Positions 1 through 6,354 of a stretch of DNA of 22,286 nt are shown in pieces; positions within the stretch are counted from its first letter, which is position 1, and each line of letters begins with the position of its first letter. The stretch comes from Actinomycetota bacterium (GTDB taxonomy: Bacteria > Actinomycetota > UBA4738 > HRBIN12): the NCBI GenBank assembly GCA_005885325.1, contig VAYX01000032.1:1-22286 (forward strand), given 5' to 3'. A model generated the notes under the pieces. That model ran no database searches. It had not been told where the DNA came from and worked only from the letters and a program-made list of their open reading frames with translations. A program made the translations under genes and the position numbers.

Positions 1-986
1 AAAGCGAGCCGATCGAGCCTGTCGAGGGCCGGTCGTCCGTCGACCTCGACGAGTTGGTGCCGCTCCTCGAGCTTCCGAGCCCTGAGCCCCTCCCACACGG
101 CGTCCCGCTCGCCCTCGTCGTCGAGGACCGGCACGGCGACGTTCGCCCGGACCGTGCACACCTTCTCCAGGATCGTCAGCGAGTGGTGCGACACCACGCG
201 GTGGCGCGGGCGCGTGTCCGCGAAAGACACGCGGAGCGCCGCAACCGGCACACCACCGAGGGCCTCGGCGGCGTTCAGCGCGTTCCCGCTCGCCAGCGCG
301 CTGACGCCCCACGTGGTGTCGGTCCCCAGGTTCCCCGGCCCGTCGGCCACGACGACGACGTCGGCCTCCAGCACCTCCTTGGCTGCAAGCAGGGCGGTCC
401 AGATCGTCACCGCCTCGAGCTCGCCTCCGAAGGCCTGCCCGCAGGTGATGAACCCGTCGAGGAGCCCGGCGTCGCGGAGGCGGGGGACGAGCCGGGAGAG
501 GGGGCCGGGAAGCGCCGCTCCATCGGTCATGACGTAGACGACGCGAGCGTCCCCGGATGCCTTCGCGCCCGCGGCGATCGGCCCGATCATCGAATGCAGC
601 GGCGCGGCGACCACCGGCGTTCCCTGAAGCCCCGGCGAGTGCTCCAGCGCGTCGCGATGGGTCTCCTCGACCGACCGCACGGCCACCTGCTGCGGCGTGT
701 ACCGGGCCTTCATCACCCGGCCGCCGTTGGCGAGCTCGGTTTCCGGGCCGCCCTCCACCGCGATCACCAGGTGGAACCCTCCGGTGCCCATGCCGAGCGC
801 CACCGCCGTGGTATTGAGCAGCACGACGTCCCCCTCGCGGACCGGTCCCGTGAGGTCGGGGTATGCGAGCGCTGGGAACCGTTCACCGTCGACCTCGACC
901 TCGAGCTCGATCGCCCCGGGACGGGACGCGCCGACCGACACGACGGTGCCGCGCCGCAACCTGATGCCCGCCCGTTCGCCACCCAT
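1..986 (-). CDS. DUF3866 family protein, C-terminus cut by window edge
   Basis: I read this frame directly on the minus strand: it is open from ATG at 986 down to base 3, about 328 codons. The N-terminus has a small beta-rich segment (RRGTVVSV, GAIELEVEVDGE, YPDLTGPVREGDVVLLNTTA), followed by a long alpha/beta region with VVAAPLHSMIGPIAAG, VVYVMTDGAALPGPLS and VVADGPGNLGTDT. This pattern fits DUF3866, an uncharacterised family common in Actinobacteria and Firmicutes with members of roughly 350 residues, so only a short C-terminal piece should be missing. It is divergent from pafB, with 23 bases between the start codons. No function is known; association with the Paf cluster is by position only. 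No Shine-Dalgarno sequence precedes the ATG, which fits a leaderless start. Confidence 0.82.
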   Translation of the reverse strand, partial: MGGERAGIRLRRGTVVSVGASRPGAIELEVEVDGERFPALAYPDLTGPVREGDVVLLNTTAVALGMGTGGFHLVIAVEGGPETELANGGRVMKARYTPQQVAVRSVEETHRDALEHSPGLQGTPVVAAPLHSMIGPIAAGAKASGDARVVYVMTDGAALPGPLSRLVPRLRDAGLLDGFITCGQAFGGELEAVTIWTALLAAKEVLEADVVVVADGPGNLGTDTTWGVSALASGNALNAAEALGGVPVAALRVSFADTRPRHRVVSHHSLTILEKVCTVRANVAVPVLDDEGERDAVWEGLRARKLEERHQLVEVDGRPALDRLDRLA

Positions 987-992
987 GGCCCG

Positions 993-1000
993 AGTATCAT
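993..1000. promoter_or_regulatory. Overlapping divergent -10 elements (pafB and DUF3866)
   Basis: On the plus strand TATCAT (995-1000) ends 9 bases before the pafB ATG. On the minus strand GATACT (998 down to 993) ends 6 bases before the DUF3866 ATG at 986. The two boxes share the same core, so one unwound region could serve two leaderless transcripts. Neither has a convincing -35. Confidence 0.55.
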
Positions 1001-1009
1001 GCCGCACCG

Positions 1010-1960
1010 ATGCACCCGCTCGAGCGTCTGGTCAACCTCGTCGCGCTCCTGCTGGAGTCGCGTCGTCCCCTCACCTTCGAGCAGATCCGCACGAAGATGC
1101 CGGAAGGCTACGGCCAGGACGACCTCCAGTCGGCCAAGCGGATGTTCGAACGCGACAAGGACGTCCTGCGCGACGTCGGGGTCCCCATCGAGGTCATCGC
1201 GACCGACGCGTGGGAGGTCGAGCAGGGCTACGCCATCCTGAAGGACCGGTATTACCTGCCCGAGATCGACTTCACCCCGGAGGAGATCTCGGCCCTGTTC
1301 GTCGCGGCGCATGCCGGCGGGCCCGACGACGCGGCCGAGCAGGCCGTCCGCAAGCTGCTGTACGGCACCGACGGCGGGCTGGTGGCCGGCGCGGCTTCAG
1401 CGCCGCTCGCCGCCGAGGCGGGAGCGGTGGACGCCCGCCTGACCGCGGCAGCGGAGGCGATCGCGGAGCGCCGGAGCGTTCGGTTCGCCTACCGCACGTC
1501 CCGGGGCGTCGAATCCGAACGCCACGTCGATCCGTGGGGCTTGGTATTCCGAGCCGGGCACTGGTACCTGGTCGGCCTGGACCGCGAGCGGGACGAGATC
1601 AGGGCGTTCCGCCTGTCGAGGGCGGGCGGGGAGCTCCGGCTCGATGGTGAGGCCGGCCCGCCGCCGGAGGGCTTCCGGGCCGTGGAGCACGTCGTCGTGG
1701 GACCGTTCGGCCCGGGGGAACCCGAGGAGCGGGCCACGGTGGCCTTCTCGCCCGATGTGGCGTGGTGGGCGACTCGAGGGGTACTCGGAGCCCTGATCCA
1801 GGACACGAGGAGCGACGGCTGGGTGAAGGTCAGCCTGCCTGCGGCCCCGGGCGACGCGCTCGCGTCGTGGATCCTCTCGTTCGGTCCCGACGCCGTGGCC
1901 GTGGCGCCGGAATCCCTGCGGGCCGAGATCGTCCACCGCCTGGAGGCCGCGCGTCGATGA
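1010..1960 (+). CDS. pafB: PafB, WYL-domain transcriptional regulator
   Basis: The 316-residue protein starts with a helix-turn-helix region (residues about 1-60, with LTFEQIRTKMP), followed by a WYL domain whose signature HWYLVGLDRERDEIRAF lies at 184-200, and a C-terminal WCX-type extension. Together with the overlapping second WYL gene and the following tatA-tatC this identifies PafB. In mycobacteria PafB and PafC form a heterodimer that activates DNA-damage genes independently of LexA, together with the housekeeping sigma factor. ATG at 1010 is chosen because a TATCAT box ends 9 bases upstream and there is no Shine-Dalgarno, consistent with leaderless translation. Its TGA overlaps the pafC start, so the two are translationally coupled. 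pafA is not in the window. Confidence 0.9.
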   Translation: MHPLERLVNLVALLLESRRPLTFEQIRTKMPEGYGQDDLQSAKRMFERDKDVLRDVGVPIEVIATDAWEVEQGYAILKDRYYLPEIDFTPEEISALFVAAHAGGPDDAAEQAVRKLLYGTDGGLVAGAASAPLAAEAGAVDARLTAAAEAIAERRSVRFAYRTSRGVESERHVDPWGLVFRAGHWYLVGLDRERDEIRAFRLSRAGGELRLDGEAGPPPEGFRAVEHVVVGPFGPGEPEERATVAFSPDVAWWATRGVLGALIQDTRSDGWVKVSLPAAPGDALASWILSFGPDAVAVAPESLRAEIVHRLEAARR

Positions 1961-2931
1961 GCGGTCGGCCTCGGCCCGCGGCGACCTCACGGGCCTCCGA
2001 CCGGTTGCGGCGGCTGCTGGTGCTCGTGCCGTACCTGGTCAAGCATCCGGGGACCGAGCTATCGGAGATCACTCGACTGTTCGGCGTGCGGGAGGACGAG
2101 CTCACCTCGGACCTGAACCTGCTGTTCGTCTCGGGGCTGCCCCCATACGGACCGGGCGACCTGATCGGCGTGGCCATCGAGGACGGGCGGGTGTGGATCG
2201 AGATGGCCGACTACTTCGCCCGGCCGCTTCGCCTGACCCGGGCCGAGGCGCTCGCGCTGTACCTCCGGGGAACCGCCCTGGCCGTGACGCCCGGCCTCCG
2301 TGAGGCCACGGCCCTGGCCTCGGCCCTGCGAAAGCTCGAGGAGCGCCTCGGCCCCGAGACCCTCGGCGAGCTGGCCGAGCGGGTGGAGGCGGCGGAGGAC
2401 GGCCGGCCCTCCGAGACCCTCGACGCCCTGCGGAAGGCCGTGGCCACCAACGGGCGGGTCCGCATCGAGTACTACGCCGCATCCTCGGCCGAGACCACCG
2501 CTCGGGAGGTGGACCCCGAGGAGGTCTTCTTCGCCATCGGCAACTGGTACGTGGCCGCCTTCGACCACCGCTCGGGGGAGGAGCGGTTGTTCCGCGCGGA
2601 CCGGATCCGCTCCGTCGAGCCGACCGGGGAGGGCTTCGAGCCCCGAGGCCTGGCCGGCGCGGGACGGGCCCTGTACACCCCGACGGAACGGGACGTCCCG
2701 GTCAAGCTGCTGCTCCACCCGGCCGCCCGATGGGTGGCCGAGTACTACGAGGTGGATGCGGAGACCGAGGGAGCCGGCGGCGACCTGGAGGTGCAGCTCC
2801 CCGCGAGCCGCCTGGAATGGGTGGCCCGCCTGGTCCTTCGGCTGGGGGGCGAGGCCGAAGTGCTGAGCCCACCCGAGCTGAAAGACCGGGTCCGAGAGCT
2901 CGCGAGCCGGACCAAAGAACTGTACGAATAG
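1957..2931 (+). CDS. pafC: PafC, WYL-domain transcriptional regulator
   Basis: The 324-residue protein has an N-terminal helix-turn-helix-like part (residues about 15-60, with RLLVLVPYLVKHPG and SEITRLFGVREDEL) and a WYL domain with NWYVAAFDHRSGEERLF from residue 196. The C-terminal part ends in LKDRVRELASRTKELYE, as in WCX domains. The start is ATG at 1957, overlapping the pafB stop as ATGA; a longer reading frame from 1762 is open but lies inside pafB. PafC pairs with PafB, both subunits being needed for DNA binding in mycobacteria. Being a separate gene rather than a PafBC fusion matches the mycobacterial arrangement. Confidence 0.9.
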   Translation: MSGRPRPAATSRASDRLRRLLVLVPYLVKHPGTELSEITRLFGVREDELTSDLNLLFVSGLPPYGPGDLIGVAIEDGRVWIEMADYFARPLRLTRAEALALYLRGTALAVTPGLREATALASALRKLEERLGPETLGELAERVEAAEDGRPSETLDALRKAVATNGRVRIEYYAASSAETTAREVDPEEVFFAIGNWYVAAFDHRSGEERLFRADRIRSVEPTGEGFEPRGLAGAGRALYTPTERDVPVKLLLHPAARWVAEYYEVDAETEGAGGDLEVQLPASRLEWVARLVLRLGGEAEVLSPPELKDRVRELASRTKELYE

Positions 2932-2995
2932 GGTAGTCCCCTCCGGCCCTCCGACGCTAAACCGTTTCGCCGGGCGGGCCGATACAGGTGCAGAC

Positions 2996-3373
2996 ATGAC
3001 CACCATCCGGACCACCTGCCCCCGCTGCGGCGAAGTGGACATGGGCCCCGAGGCCATCCTCCTCTCGGTCCTGCACGGCGGGCGGGAAGGCACCTACCGG
3101 TTCACCTGCCCCACCTGCCTCGACGGCGTGGAGAAGCGGGCCGACCGCAAGATCGTTGCCCTCCTGGTCTCGGCCGGCGTGGACGTCTCGGGCCGGGGCG
3201 AGGTCGAGGAGCGCACCATGCCGATGTTCGAGGAGGAGCCCGAGGAGCAGCGGATCGACCCTCGCGGCCGGCTCCCCGAAGGCCCGGCCTTCACCATCGA
3301 CGACCTCATCGACTTCCACTTCACGCTCCAGGACGACCGGCACATCCAAGAGTTCCTCGCCGGTCAGCGCTGA
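2996..3373 (+). CDS. Small zinc-ribbon-like hypothetical protein
   Basis: The 125-residue protein carries two Cys pairs, CPRC (residues 8-11) and CPTC (38-41), separated by about 26 residues. This is a treble-clef or zinc-ribbon spacing and suggests one structural zinc. The middle (DRKIVALLVSAGVDV) looks like a compact helix-strand unit, followed by an acidic stretch (MFEEEPEEQRID) and a C-terminal segment FTIDDLIDFHFTLQDD that resembles a conserved protein-interaction tail. It lies between pafC and the Tat genes. No close named family is recognised; a role in protein or nucleic acid binding is only inference. No clear Shine-Dalgarno precedes ATG 2996, and the 64-base gap before it has only weak promoter-like sequence. 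Confidence 0.75.
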   Translation: MTTIRTTCPRCGEVDMGPEAILLSVLHGGREGTYRFTCPTCLDGVEKRADRKIVALLVSAGVDVSGRGEVEERTMPMFEEEPEEQRIDPRGRLPEGPAFTIDDLIDFHFTLQDDRHIQEFLAGQR

Positions 3374-3387
3374 GCCGACGGCTCGGC

Positions 3388-3393
3388 TAGCAT
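3388..3393 (+). promoter_or_regulatory. -10 element for the leaderless gene at 3401
   Basis: TAGCAT ends 7 bases before the GTG start at 3401, so transcription would begin at or within a base or two of the start codon. It lies just after the stop of the zinc-ribbon gene. Confidence 0.5.
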
Positions 3394-3400
3394 CCTCCGC

Positions 3401-3634
3401 GTGACCACTCCCGCCGCCGTCTGGATCATCGTCGGACTGGTCAGCACCCTGGCCGTCGCCGTCGTGCTCGTGGGGCTGGTTCGCCACGTGTTCCTGCTCG
3501 GTCGGACCCTCCGTCGGTTCCAGGAGGAGGTCCAGCCCATCGCCGAGGACATCGCAGTGGGGAGGGAGCGGGCGTCCTCGAGGGCCGCGAGCCTGCCCAC
3601 CGGCGCGGCGCGCTCGGCGCGCGGCCCTTCCTGA
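3401..3634 (+). CDS. Small single-pass membrane protein
   Basis: A 77-residue frame starts at GTG 3401. Residues 8-27 (WIIVGLVSTLAVAVVLVGLV) form one strong hydrophobic helix, followed by a basic and amphipathic segment (LGRTLRRFQEEVQPIAEDI) and an Arg/Ser/Ala-rich tail. The helix-plus-amphipathic layout is loosely like TatA/B, and it lies directly before tatA, but it lacks the Phe-Gly hinge seen in Tat proteins. An accessory role in the Tat operon is possible but unproven. A leaderless-type -10 box supports the GTG start. The last 20 codons overlap a GC-rich hairpin (GCGCGC-TCG-GCGCGC), so the true C-terminus is less certain than the N-terminus. Confidence 0.65.
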   Translation: MTTPAAVWIIVGLVSTLAVAVVLVGLVRHVFLLGRTLRRFQEEVQPIAEDIAVGRERASSRAASLPTGAARSARGPS

Positions 3635-3645
3635 ACCTCGCGCAG

Positions 3646-3651
3646 TAGAAT
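3646..3651 (+). promoter_or_regulatory. -10 element upstream of tatA
   Basis: TAGAAT matches the TANNNT pattern with good -10 similarity. It ends 26 bases before the tatA ATG and would give a leader of about 20 bases. Confidence 0.45.
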
Positions 3652-3677
3652 CGCCCCGGGCGCCTGCCCACCGACGA

Positions 3678-4058
3678 ATGTTCAACATCGGCCCTCTCGA
3701 GCTCATCGTCATCCTGGTCATCGCCCTGCTCGTCGTGGGCCCCCGCCGGCTGCCGGAGGTCGGGCGGTCCATCGGCCGGGGGATCCGCGAGTTCCGGAAG
3801 GCGCAGGAGGAGGTCCAGAAGACCATCCAGTCCGCGCTGAACGAGGAGCCGGCGCCCACGGCTCGGTCCGTGCCCACCCCCGACGGAGCGACGCCACCCG
3901 AGGGACAGGCCGTGGCCGACGGCGGGGAGGGGACGGAGCTCGTCCGCCACGTCGGCAAGGGACTGGCCGAGCTCCGCAAGGCCAAGGACGAGATCCAGCG
4001 CAGCCTGCGCGTGGACCTGGACGACGAGGGCGACGGCGGCCGGTCCACGGCGGAGTAG
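3678..4058 (+). CDS. tatA: TatA, twin-arginine translocase subunit, with repeated amphipathic helix
   Basis: The N-terminus has the classic TatA layout: a short transmembrane helix (residues 7-20, LELIVILVIALLVV), a GP hinge followed by RRLPEVGRSIG, then an amphipathic helix to about 54. TatA oligomerises to let folded proteins with twin-arginine signals cross the membrane. The length of 126 is longer than the usual 60-100. After a Pro-rich linker, residues 91-110 repeat residues 31-50 (ELRKAKDEIQ against EFRKAQEEVQ) without a second membrane helix. The start ATG 3678 is the only one that preserves the N-terminal helix. tatC follows after 21 bases. No separate tatB is seen; in Gram-positive bacteria TatA can be bifunctional. 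Confidence 0.92.
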   Translation: MFNIGPLELIVILVIALLVVGPRRLPEVGRSIGRGIREFRKAQEEVQKTIQSALNEEPAPTARSVPTPDGATPPEGQAVADGGEGTELVRHVGKGLAELRKAKDEIQRSLRVDLDDEGDGGRSTAE

Positions 4059-4079
4059 GCCGATCCTCGTCGATCGCCG

Positions 4080-4859
4080 ATGAAGCTGATCCCGGAGCGG
4101 CTGCGGCGTCCCCCTCGCGACCCCGAGGGGACGATGACGCTCGTCGAGCACCTCGAGGAGCTGCGGAGCCGGCTGTTCATCGCCCTGGGGGCCATCGGCT
4201 TGGGCTCGGTCATCGGGTGGTTCCTGTACGGCCCCGTCCTCCGGCTGCTCCAGAACCCCTACTGCGACACGATCGAGAACCTGCCCGCCGGGAACCGTCC
4301 TCCGACCGGATGCAAGTTCGTGTTCACCGGGGTCCTGGAGCCCGTGGTCATCAAACTCAAGGTGGTGGTGTTCCTCGGGCTGTTCATCGCCCTGCCCATC
4401 GTCCTGTGGCAGCTGTGGGCCTTCGTCGTGCCCGGTCTCACCCGCCGGGAGCGCCGATTGGCCGTGCCCTTCGTGGCCTCCTCGGTGGCCCTGTTCGCCC
4501 TGGGCGCCGTCATCGCCTACTTCACGCTGCCGAAGGGGCTCGGCTTCCTGCTGGGGTTCGCAGGCTCGGGGTTCGTGCCGCTGCTCACCGGCGACCGGTT
4601 CCTGGGGTTCGTGATGCTCCTCGCGCTTGCCTTCGGAATGTCCTTCGAGTTCCCGGTGGTGCTCGTTTTCCTCACGCTCGTCGGCGTGATCTCCAGCCAG
4701 CAGCTTCGCCAGTGGCGCCGGGGGGCCATCCTGTTCATCGCGATCTTCGCCGCGGTGATCACGCCGAGCTCGGACCCCTACACGATGACCGCGATGATGG
4801 TTCCCATGGTCCTGTTCTACGAGGGCGCTATCATCGTGGCCCGCCTGATGAACCGATAG
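4080..4859 (+). CDS. tatC: TatC, twin-arginine translocase core
   Basis: The 259-residue protein shows the TatC N-terminal signature MTLVEHLEELRSRL (residues 19-32), where the conserved Glu pair contributes to twin-arginine signal recognition, and six hydrophobic segments. The conserved region FPVVLVFLTLVGVI and the ITPSSDPYTM motif before the last helices are typical. It is an inner-membrane receptor that binds Tat precursors and recruits TatA. Two Cys residues (CDTIENLPAGNRPPTGC) in the first external loop could form a disulphide; such an insertion is seen in some actinobacterial TatC proteins. No Shine-Dalgarno is evident before ATG 4080. The following gene starts 8 bases after its stop, indicating an operon. 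Confidence 0.95.
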   Translation: MKLIPERLRRPPRDPEGTMTLVEHLEELRSRLFIALGAIGLGSVIGWFLYGPVLRLLQNPYCDTIENLPAGNRPPTGCKFVFTGVLEPVVIKLKVVVFLGLFIALPIVLWQLWAFVVPGLTRRERRLAVPFVASSVALFALGAVIAYFTLPKGLGFLLGFAGSGFVPLLTGDRFLGFVMLLALAFGMSFEFPVVLVFLTLVGVISSQQLRQWRRGAILFIAIFAAVITPSSDPYTMTAMMVPMVLFYEGAIIVARLMNR

Positions 4860-4867
4860 GGGAGTCC

Positions 4868-5590
4868 ATGGCCATCAAGGGCAAGAGCAAGCCGCGGAGC
4901 CGACGGGTCGTGACTCCGGGACCCCGGCCCGCGTACACGCCCGTGAAGAAGCCGCTGCTCGCTCGGCGGGGATTCCGCATCGGCCTGCTGGTGGTCGTGG
5001 TAGCCGCCGCGGTCGGAGGCATCTGGTACGGGCTGGCCCGGGAGCGCACCCAGTCGCGCGAGCAGGCCCTGGCGGGACGGGAGCGCATCGCCGCCGTCAC
5101 GTTCCGGGGAAAGGTCCAGGGTGCGATCGCCGCCGCCGGGCAGCCTGCGCCGCCCGACGGCTTCACCGCGTTCCCCGCCCTCACCACCGACGTGGACGGC
5201 CTGGGGAAGGGCACGGTCAAGCCGAAGACGGCTGCCACCGATGCAGAGGCGGCGGGGGGGGTGGCCACGAGTGCGTGGGAGGCCATAGACAAGATCGATG
5301 TTGTGTCGATCACGGCGAACAAGGGCTTCGACGCCGCATTCGTGAACTACTTCTTCAACGCCAGGGAGAAGATGGAGGACGCGCTCAAGCTGTACGAGCA
5401 CGCGGCGCTCCTGGTTCAGCGGGCCGCGGCCGCCACCGGCGGCCAGCGCACCGAGCTGCTGAACGGCGCCAAGGGGATCCTGGTCGTCGCGGCCGAGCTC
5501 ATGAACGGCGGCTACAGCGACTTCATCCAGGTCCAGCAGGAGGGCGGCATCTTCCAGCCGTCGCTCCCGTCGGTCCAGTCCGGCTCGTGA
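4868..5590 (+). CDS. Membrane-anchored hypothetical protein
   Basis: A 240-residue protein starts at ATG 4868, with GGGGAG 3-8 bases before it as a ribosome-binding site. Residues 1-36 are very basic and Pro-rich, residues 37-55 (FRIGLLVVVVAAAVGGIWYG) form one transmembrane helix, and the remainder is predicted to be outside, with Ala-rich helices (DALKLYEHAALLVQRAAAATGG) towards the C-terminus. The topology is therefore N-in, C-out by the positive-inside rule. No known domain is recognised. It sits directly after tatC and overlaps the next gene as GTGA, so it is co-transcribed with them. An eight-base G run lies at 5254-5261. Confidence 0.75.
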   Translation: MAIKGKSKPRSRRVVTPGPRPAYTPVKKPLLARRGFRIGLLVVVVAAAVGGIWYGLARERTQSREQALAGRERIAAVTFRGKVQGAIAAAGQPAPPDGFTAFPALTTDVDGLGKGTVKPKTAATDAEAAGGVATSAWEAIDKIDVVSITANKGFDAAFVNYFFNAREKMEDALKLYEHAALLVQRAAAATGGQRTELLNGAKGILVVAAELMNGGYSDFIQVQQEGGIFQPSLPSVQSGS

Positions 5591-6327
5591 CCGACGGCCT
5601 GCTGCTGCTGCACGCCTTCCCGCTCGACGCGAGGATGTGGGAGGCCCAGCTCTCGGCCTTCTCCGGCGTCCTGCCGGTGATCGCGCCGCACCTGCCGGGG
5701 TTCGGCGGCACCGAGCCGGCGGGTGAGGTCATGACGATGAGCGCCGCCGCCGACCGGGCGATGGCCGAGCTGGACCGGGCCGCCGTGGACCGGGCCGTCG
5801 TCTGTGGCCTGTCGATGGGCGGCTACGTCGCGTTCGAGCTGTGGCGGCGAGCCCGGCACCGGTTCGCCGGCATCGTCCTGGCCAACACGCGGGCGGAGCC
5901 GGACACGGAGGAGGGAGCCGCGAGTCGTCGGGCCCTCGCGGAGCGCCTGCGGAGGGAGGGGAACGGGTTCCTGGTGGAGACGCCACCGCCGCTCCTCTCG
6001 GAAGGAGCCCCCGGAACGCTCTGGGCGTACGTCCGCCGGCTGATCGCCGATCAGCCGGCGGAGGCCATCGCGGCCGCGTCGCTCGGCATGGCCGAGCGAC
6101 CCGACTCCCGCCCCGACTTGCCGGGGATCGACGTCCCCGCCCTGGTGATCACCTCCACAGACGACACACTGATCCCCCCGGAGGTGTCCTCACCGATGGC
6201 CGACGCCATCCCCGGAGCCACGCTGCTGGTGATCGACGGCGCAGGGCACCTGTCCAACCTGGAGCAACCGGACTCGTTCAGCGGCGCGCTGGAGGAACAC
6301 GTGGAGCGGGCGGGCCTTCGGGGGTAG
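5587..6327 (+). CDS. Alpha/beta hydrolase
   Basis: The 246-residue protein has the alpha/beta-hydrolase pattern: LLLLHAFPLDARMW (oxyanion region, residues 5-18), nucleophile elbow GLSMGG with Ser76, an acidic residue in TSTDDTLIPP (Asp192 or 193), and His221 in GAGHLSNLEQP. A lid segment lies between. It belongs to the broad group that includes 3-oxoadipate enol-lactonase and short-chain esterases; the substrate cannot be assigned. The start is GTG 5587, overlapping the previous stop as GTGA; a frame opening at 5275 is only open by chance inside the upstream gene. Confidence 0.88.
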   Translation: MTDGLLLLHAFPLDARMWEAQLSAFSGVLPVIAPHLPGFGGTEPAGEVMTMSAAADRAMAELDRAAVDRAVVCGLSMGGYVAFELWRRARHRFAGIVLANTRAEPDTEEGAASRRALAERLRREGNGFLVETPPPLLSEGAPGTLWAYVRRLIADQPAEAIAAASLGMAERPDSRPDLPGIDVPALVITSTDDTLIPPEVSSPMADAIPGATLLVIDGAGHLSNLEQPDSFSGALEEHVERAGLRG

Positions 6328-6341
6328 CGCGGCCCCACCCG

Positions 6342-6347
6342 TAGACT
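6342..6347 (+). promoter_or_regulatory. -10 element for leaderless helY
   Basis: TAGACT ends 7 bases before the GTG start of helY. No Shine-Dalgarno is present in the 27 bases after the previous stop codon, which supports a leaderless start. Confidence 0.55.
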
Positions 6348-6354
6348 TGGCGAT

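Noticed and set aside
54..1241. Long plus-strand open frame over the DUF3866 region
   Set aside because: Arg/His/Pro-rich, no domain sense; the minus-strand frame gives a coherent protein family.
3605..3627. GC-rich hairpin as terminator before tatA
   Set aside because: No T-run follows, and the sequence lies within the end of the small membrane protein gene.
5254..5261. Run of eight G in the membrane-anchored protein, a possible phase-variation tract
   Set aside because: Encodes ordinary Gly-Gly-Val in a GC-rich gene; a single run with intact frame is not evidence of switching.
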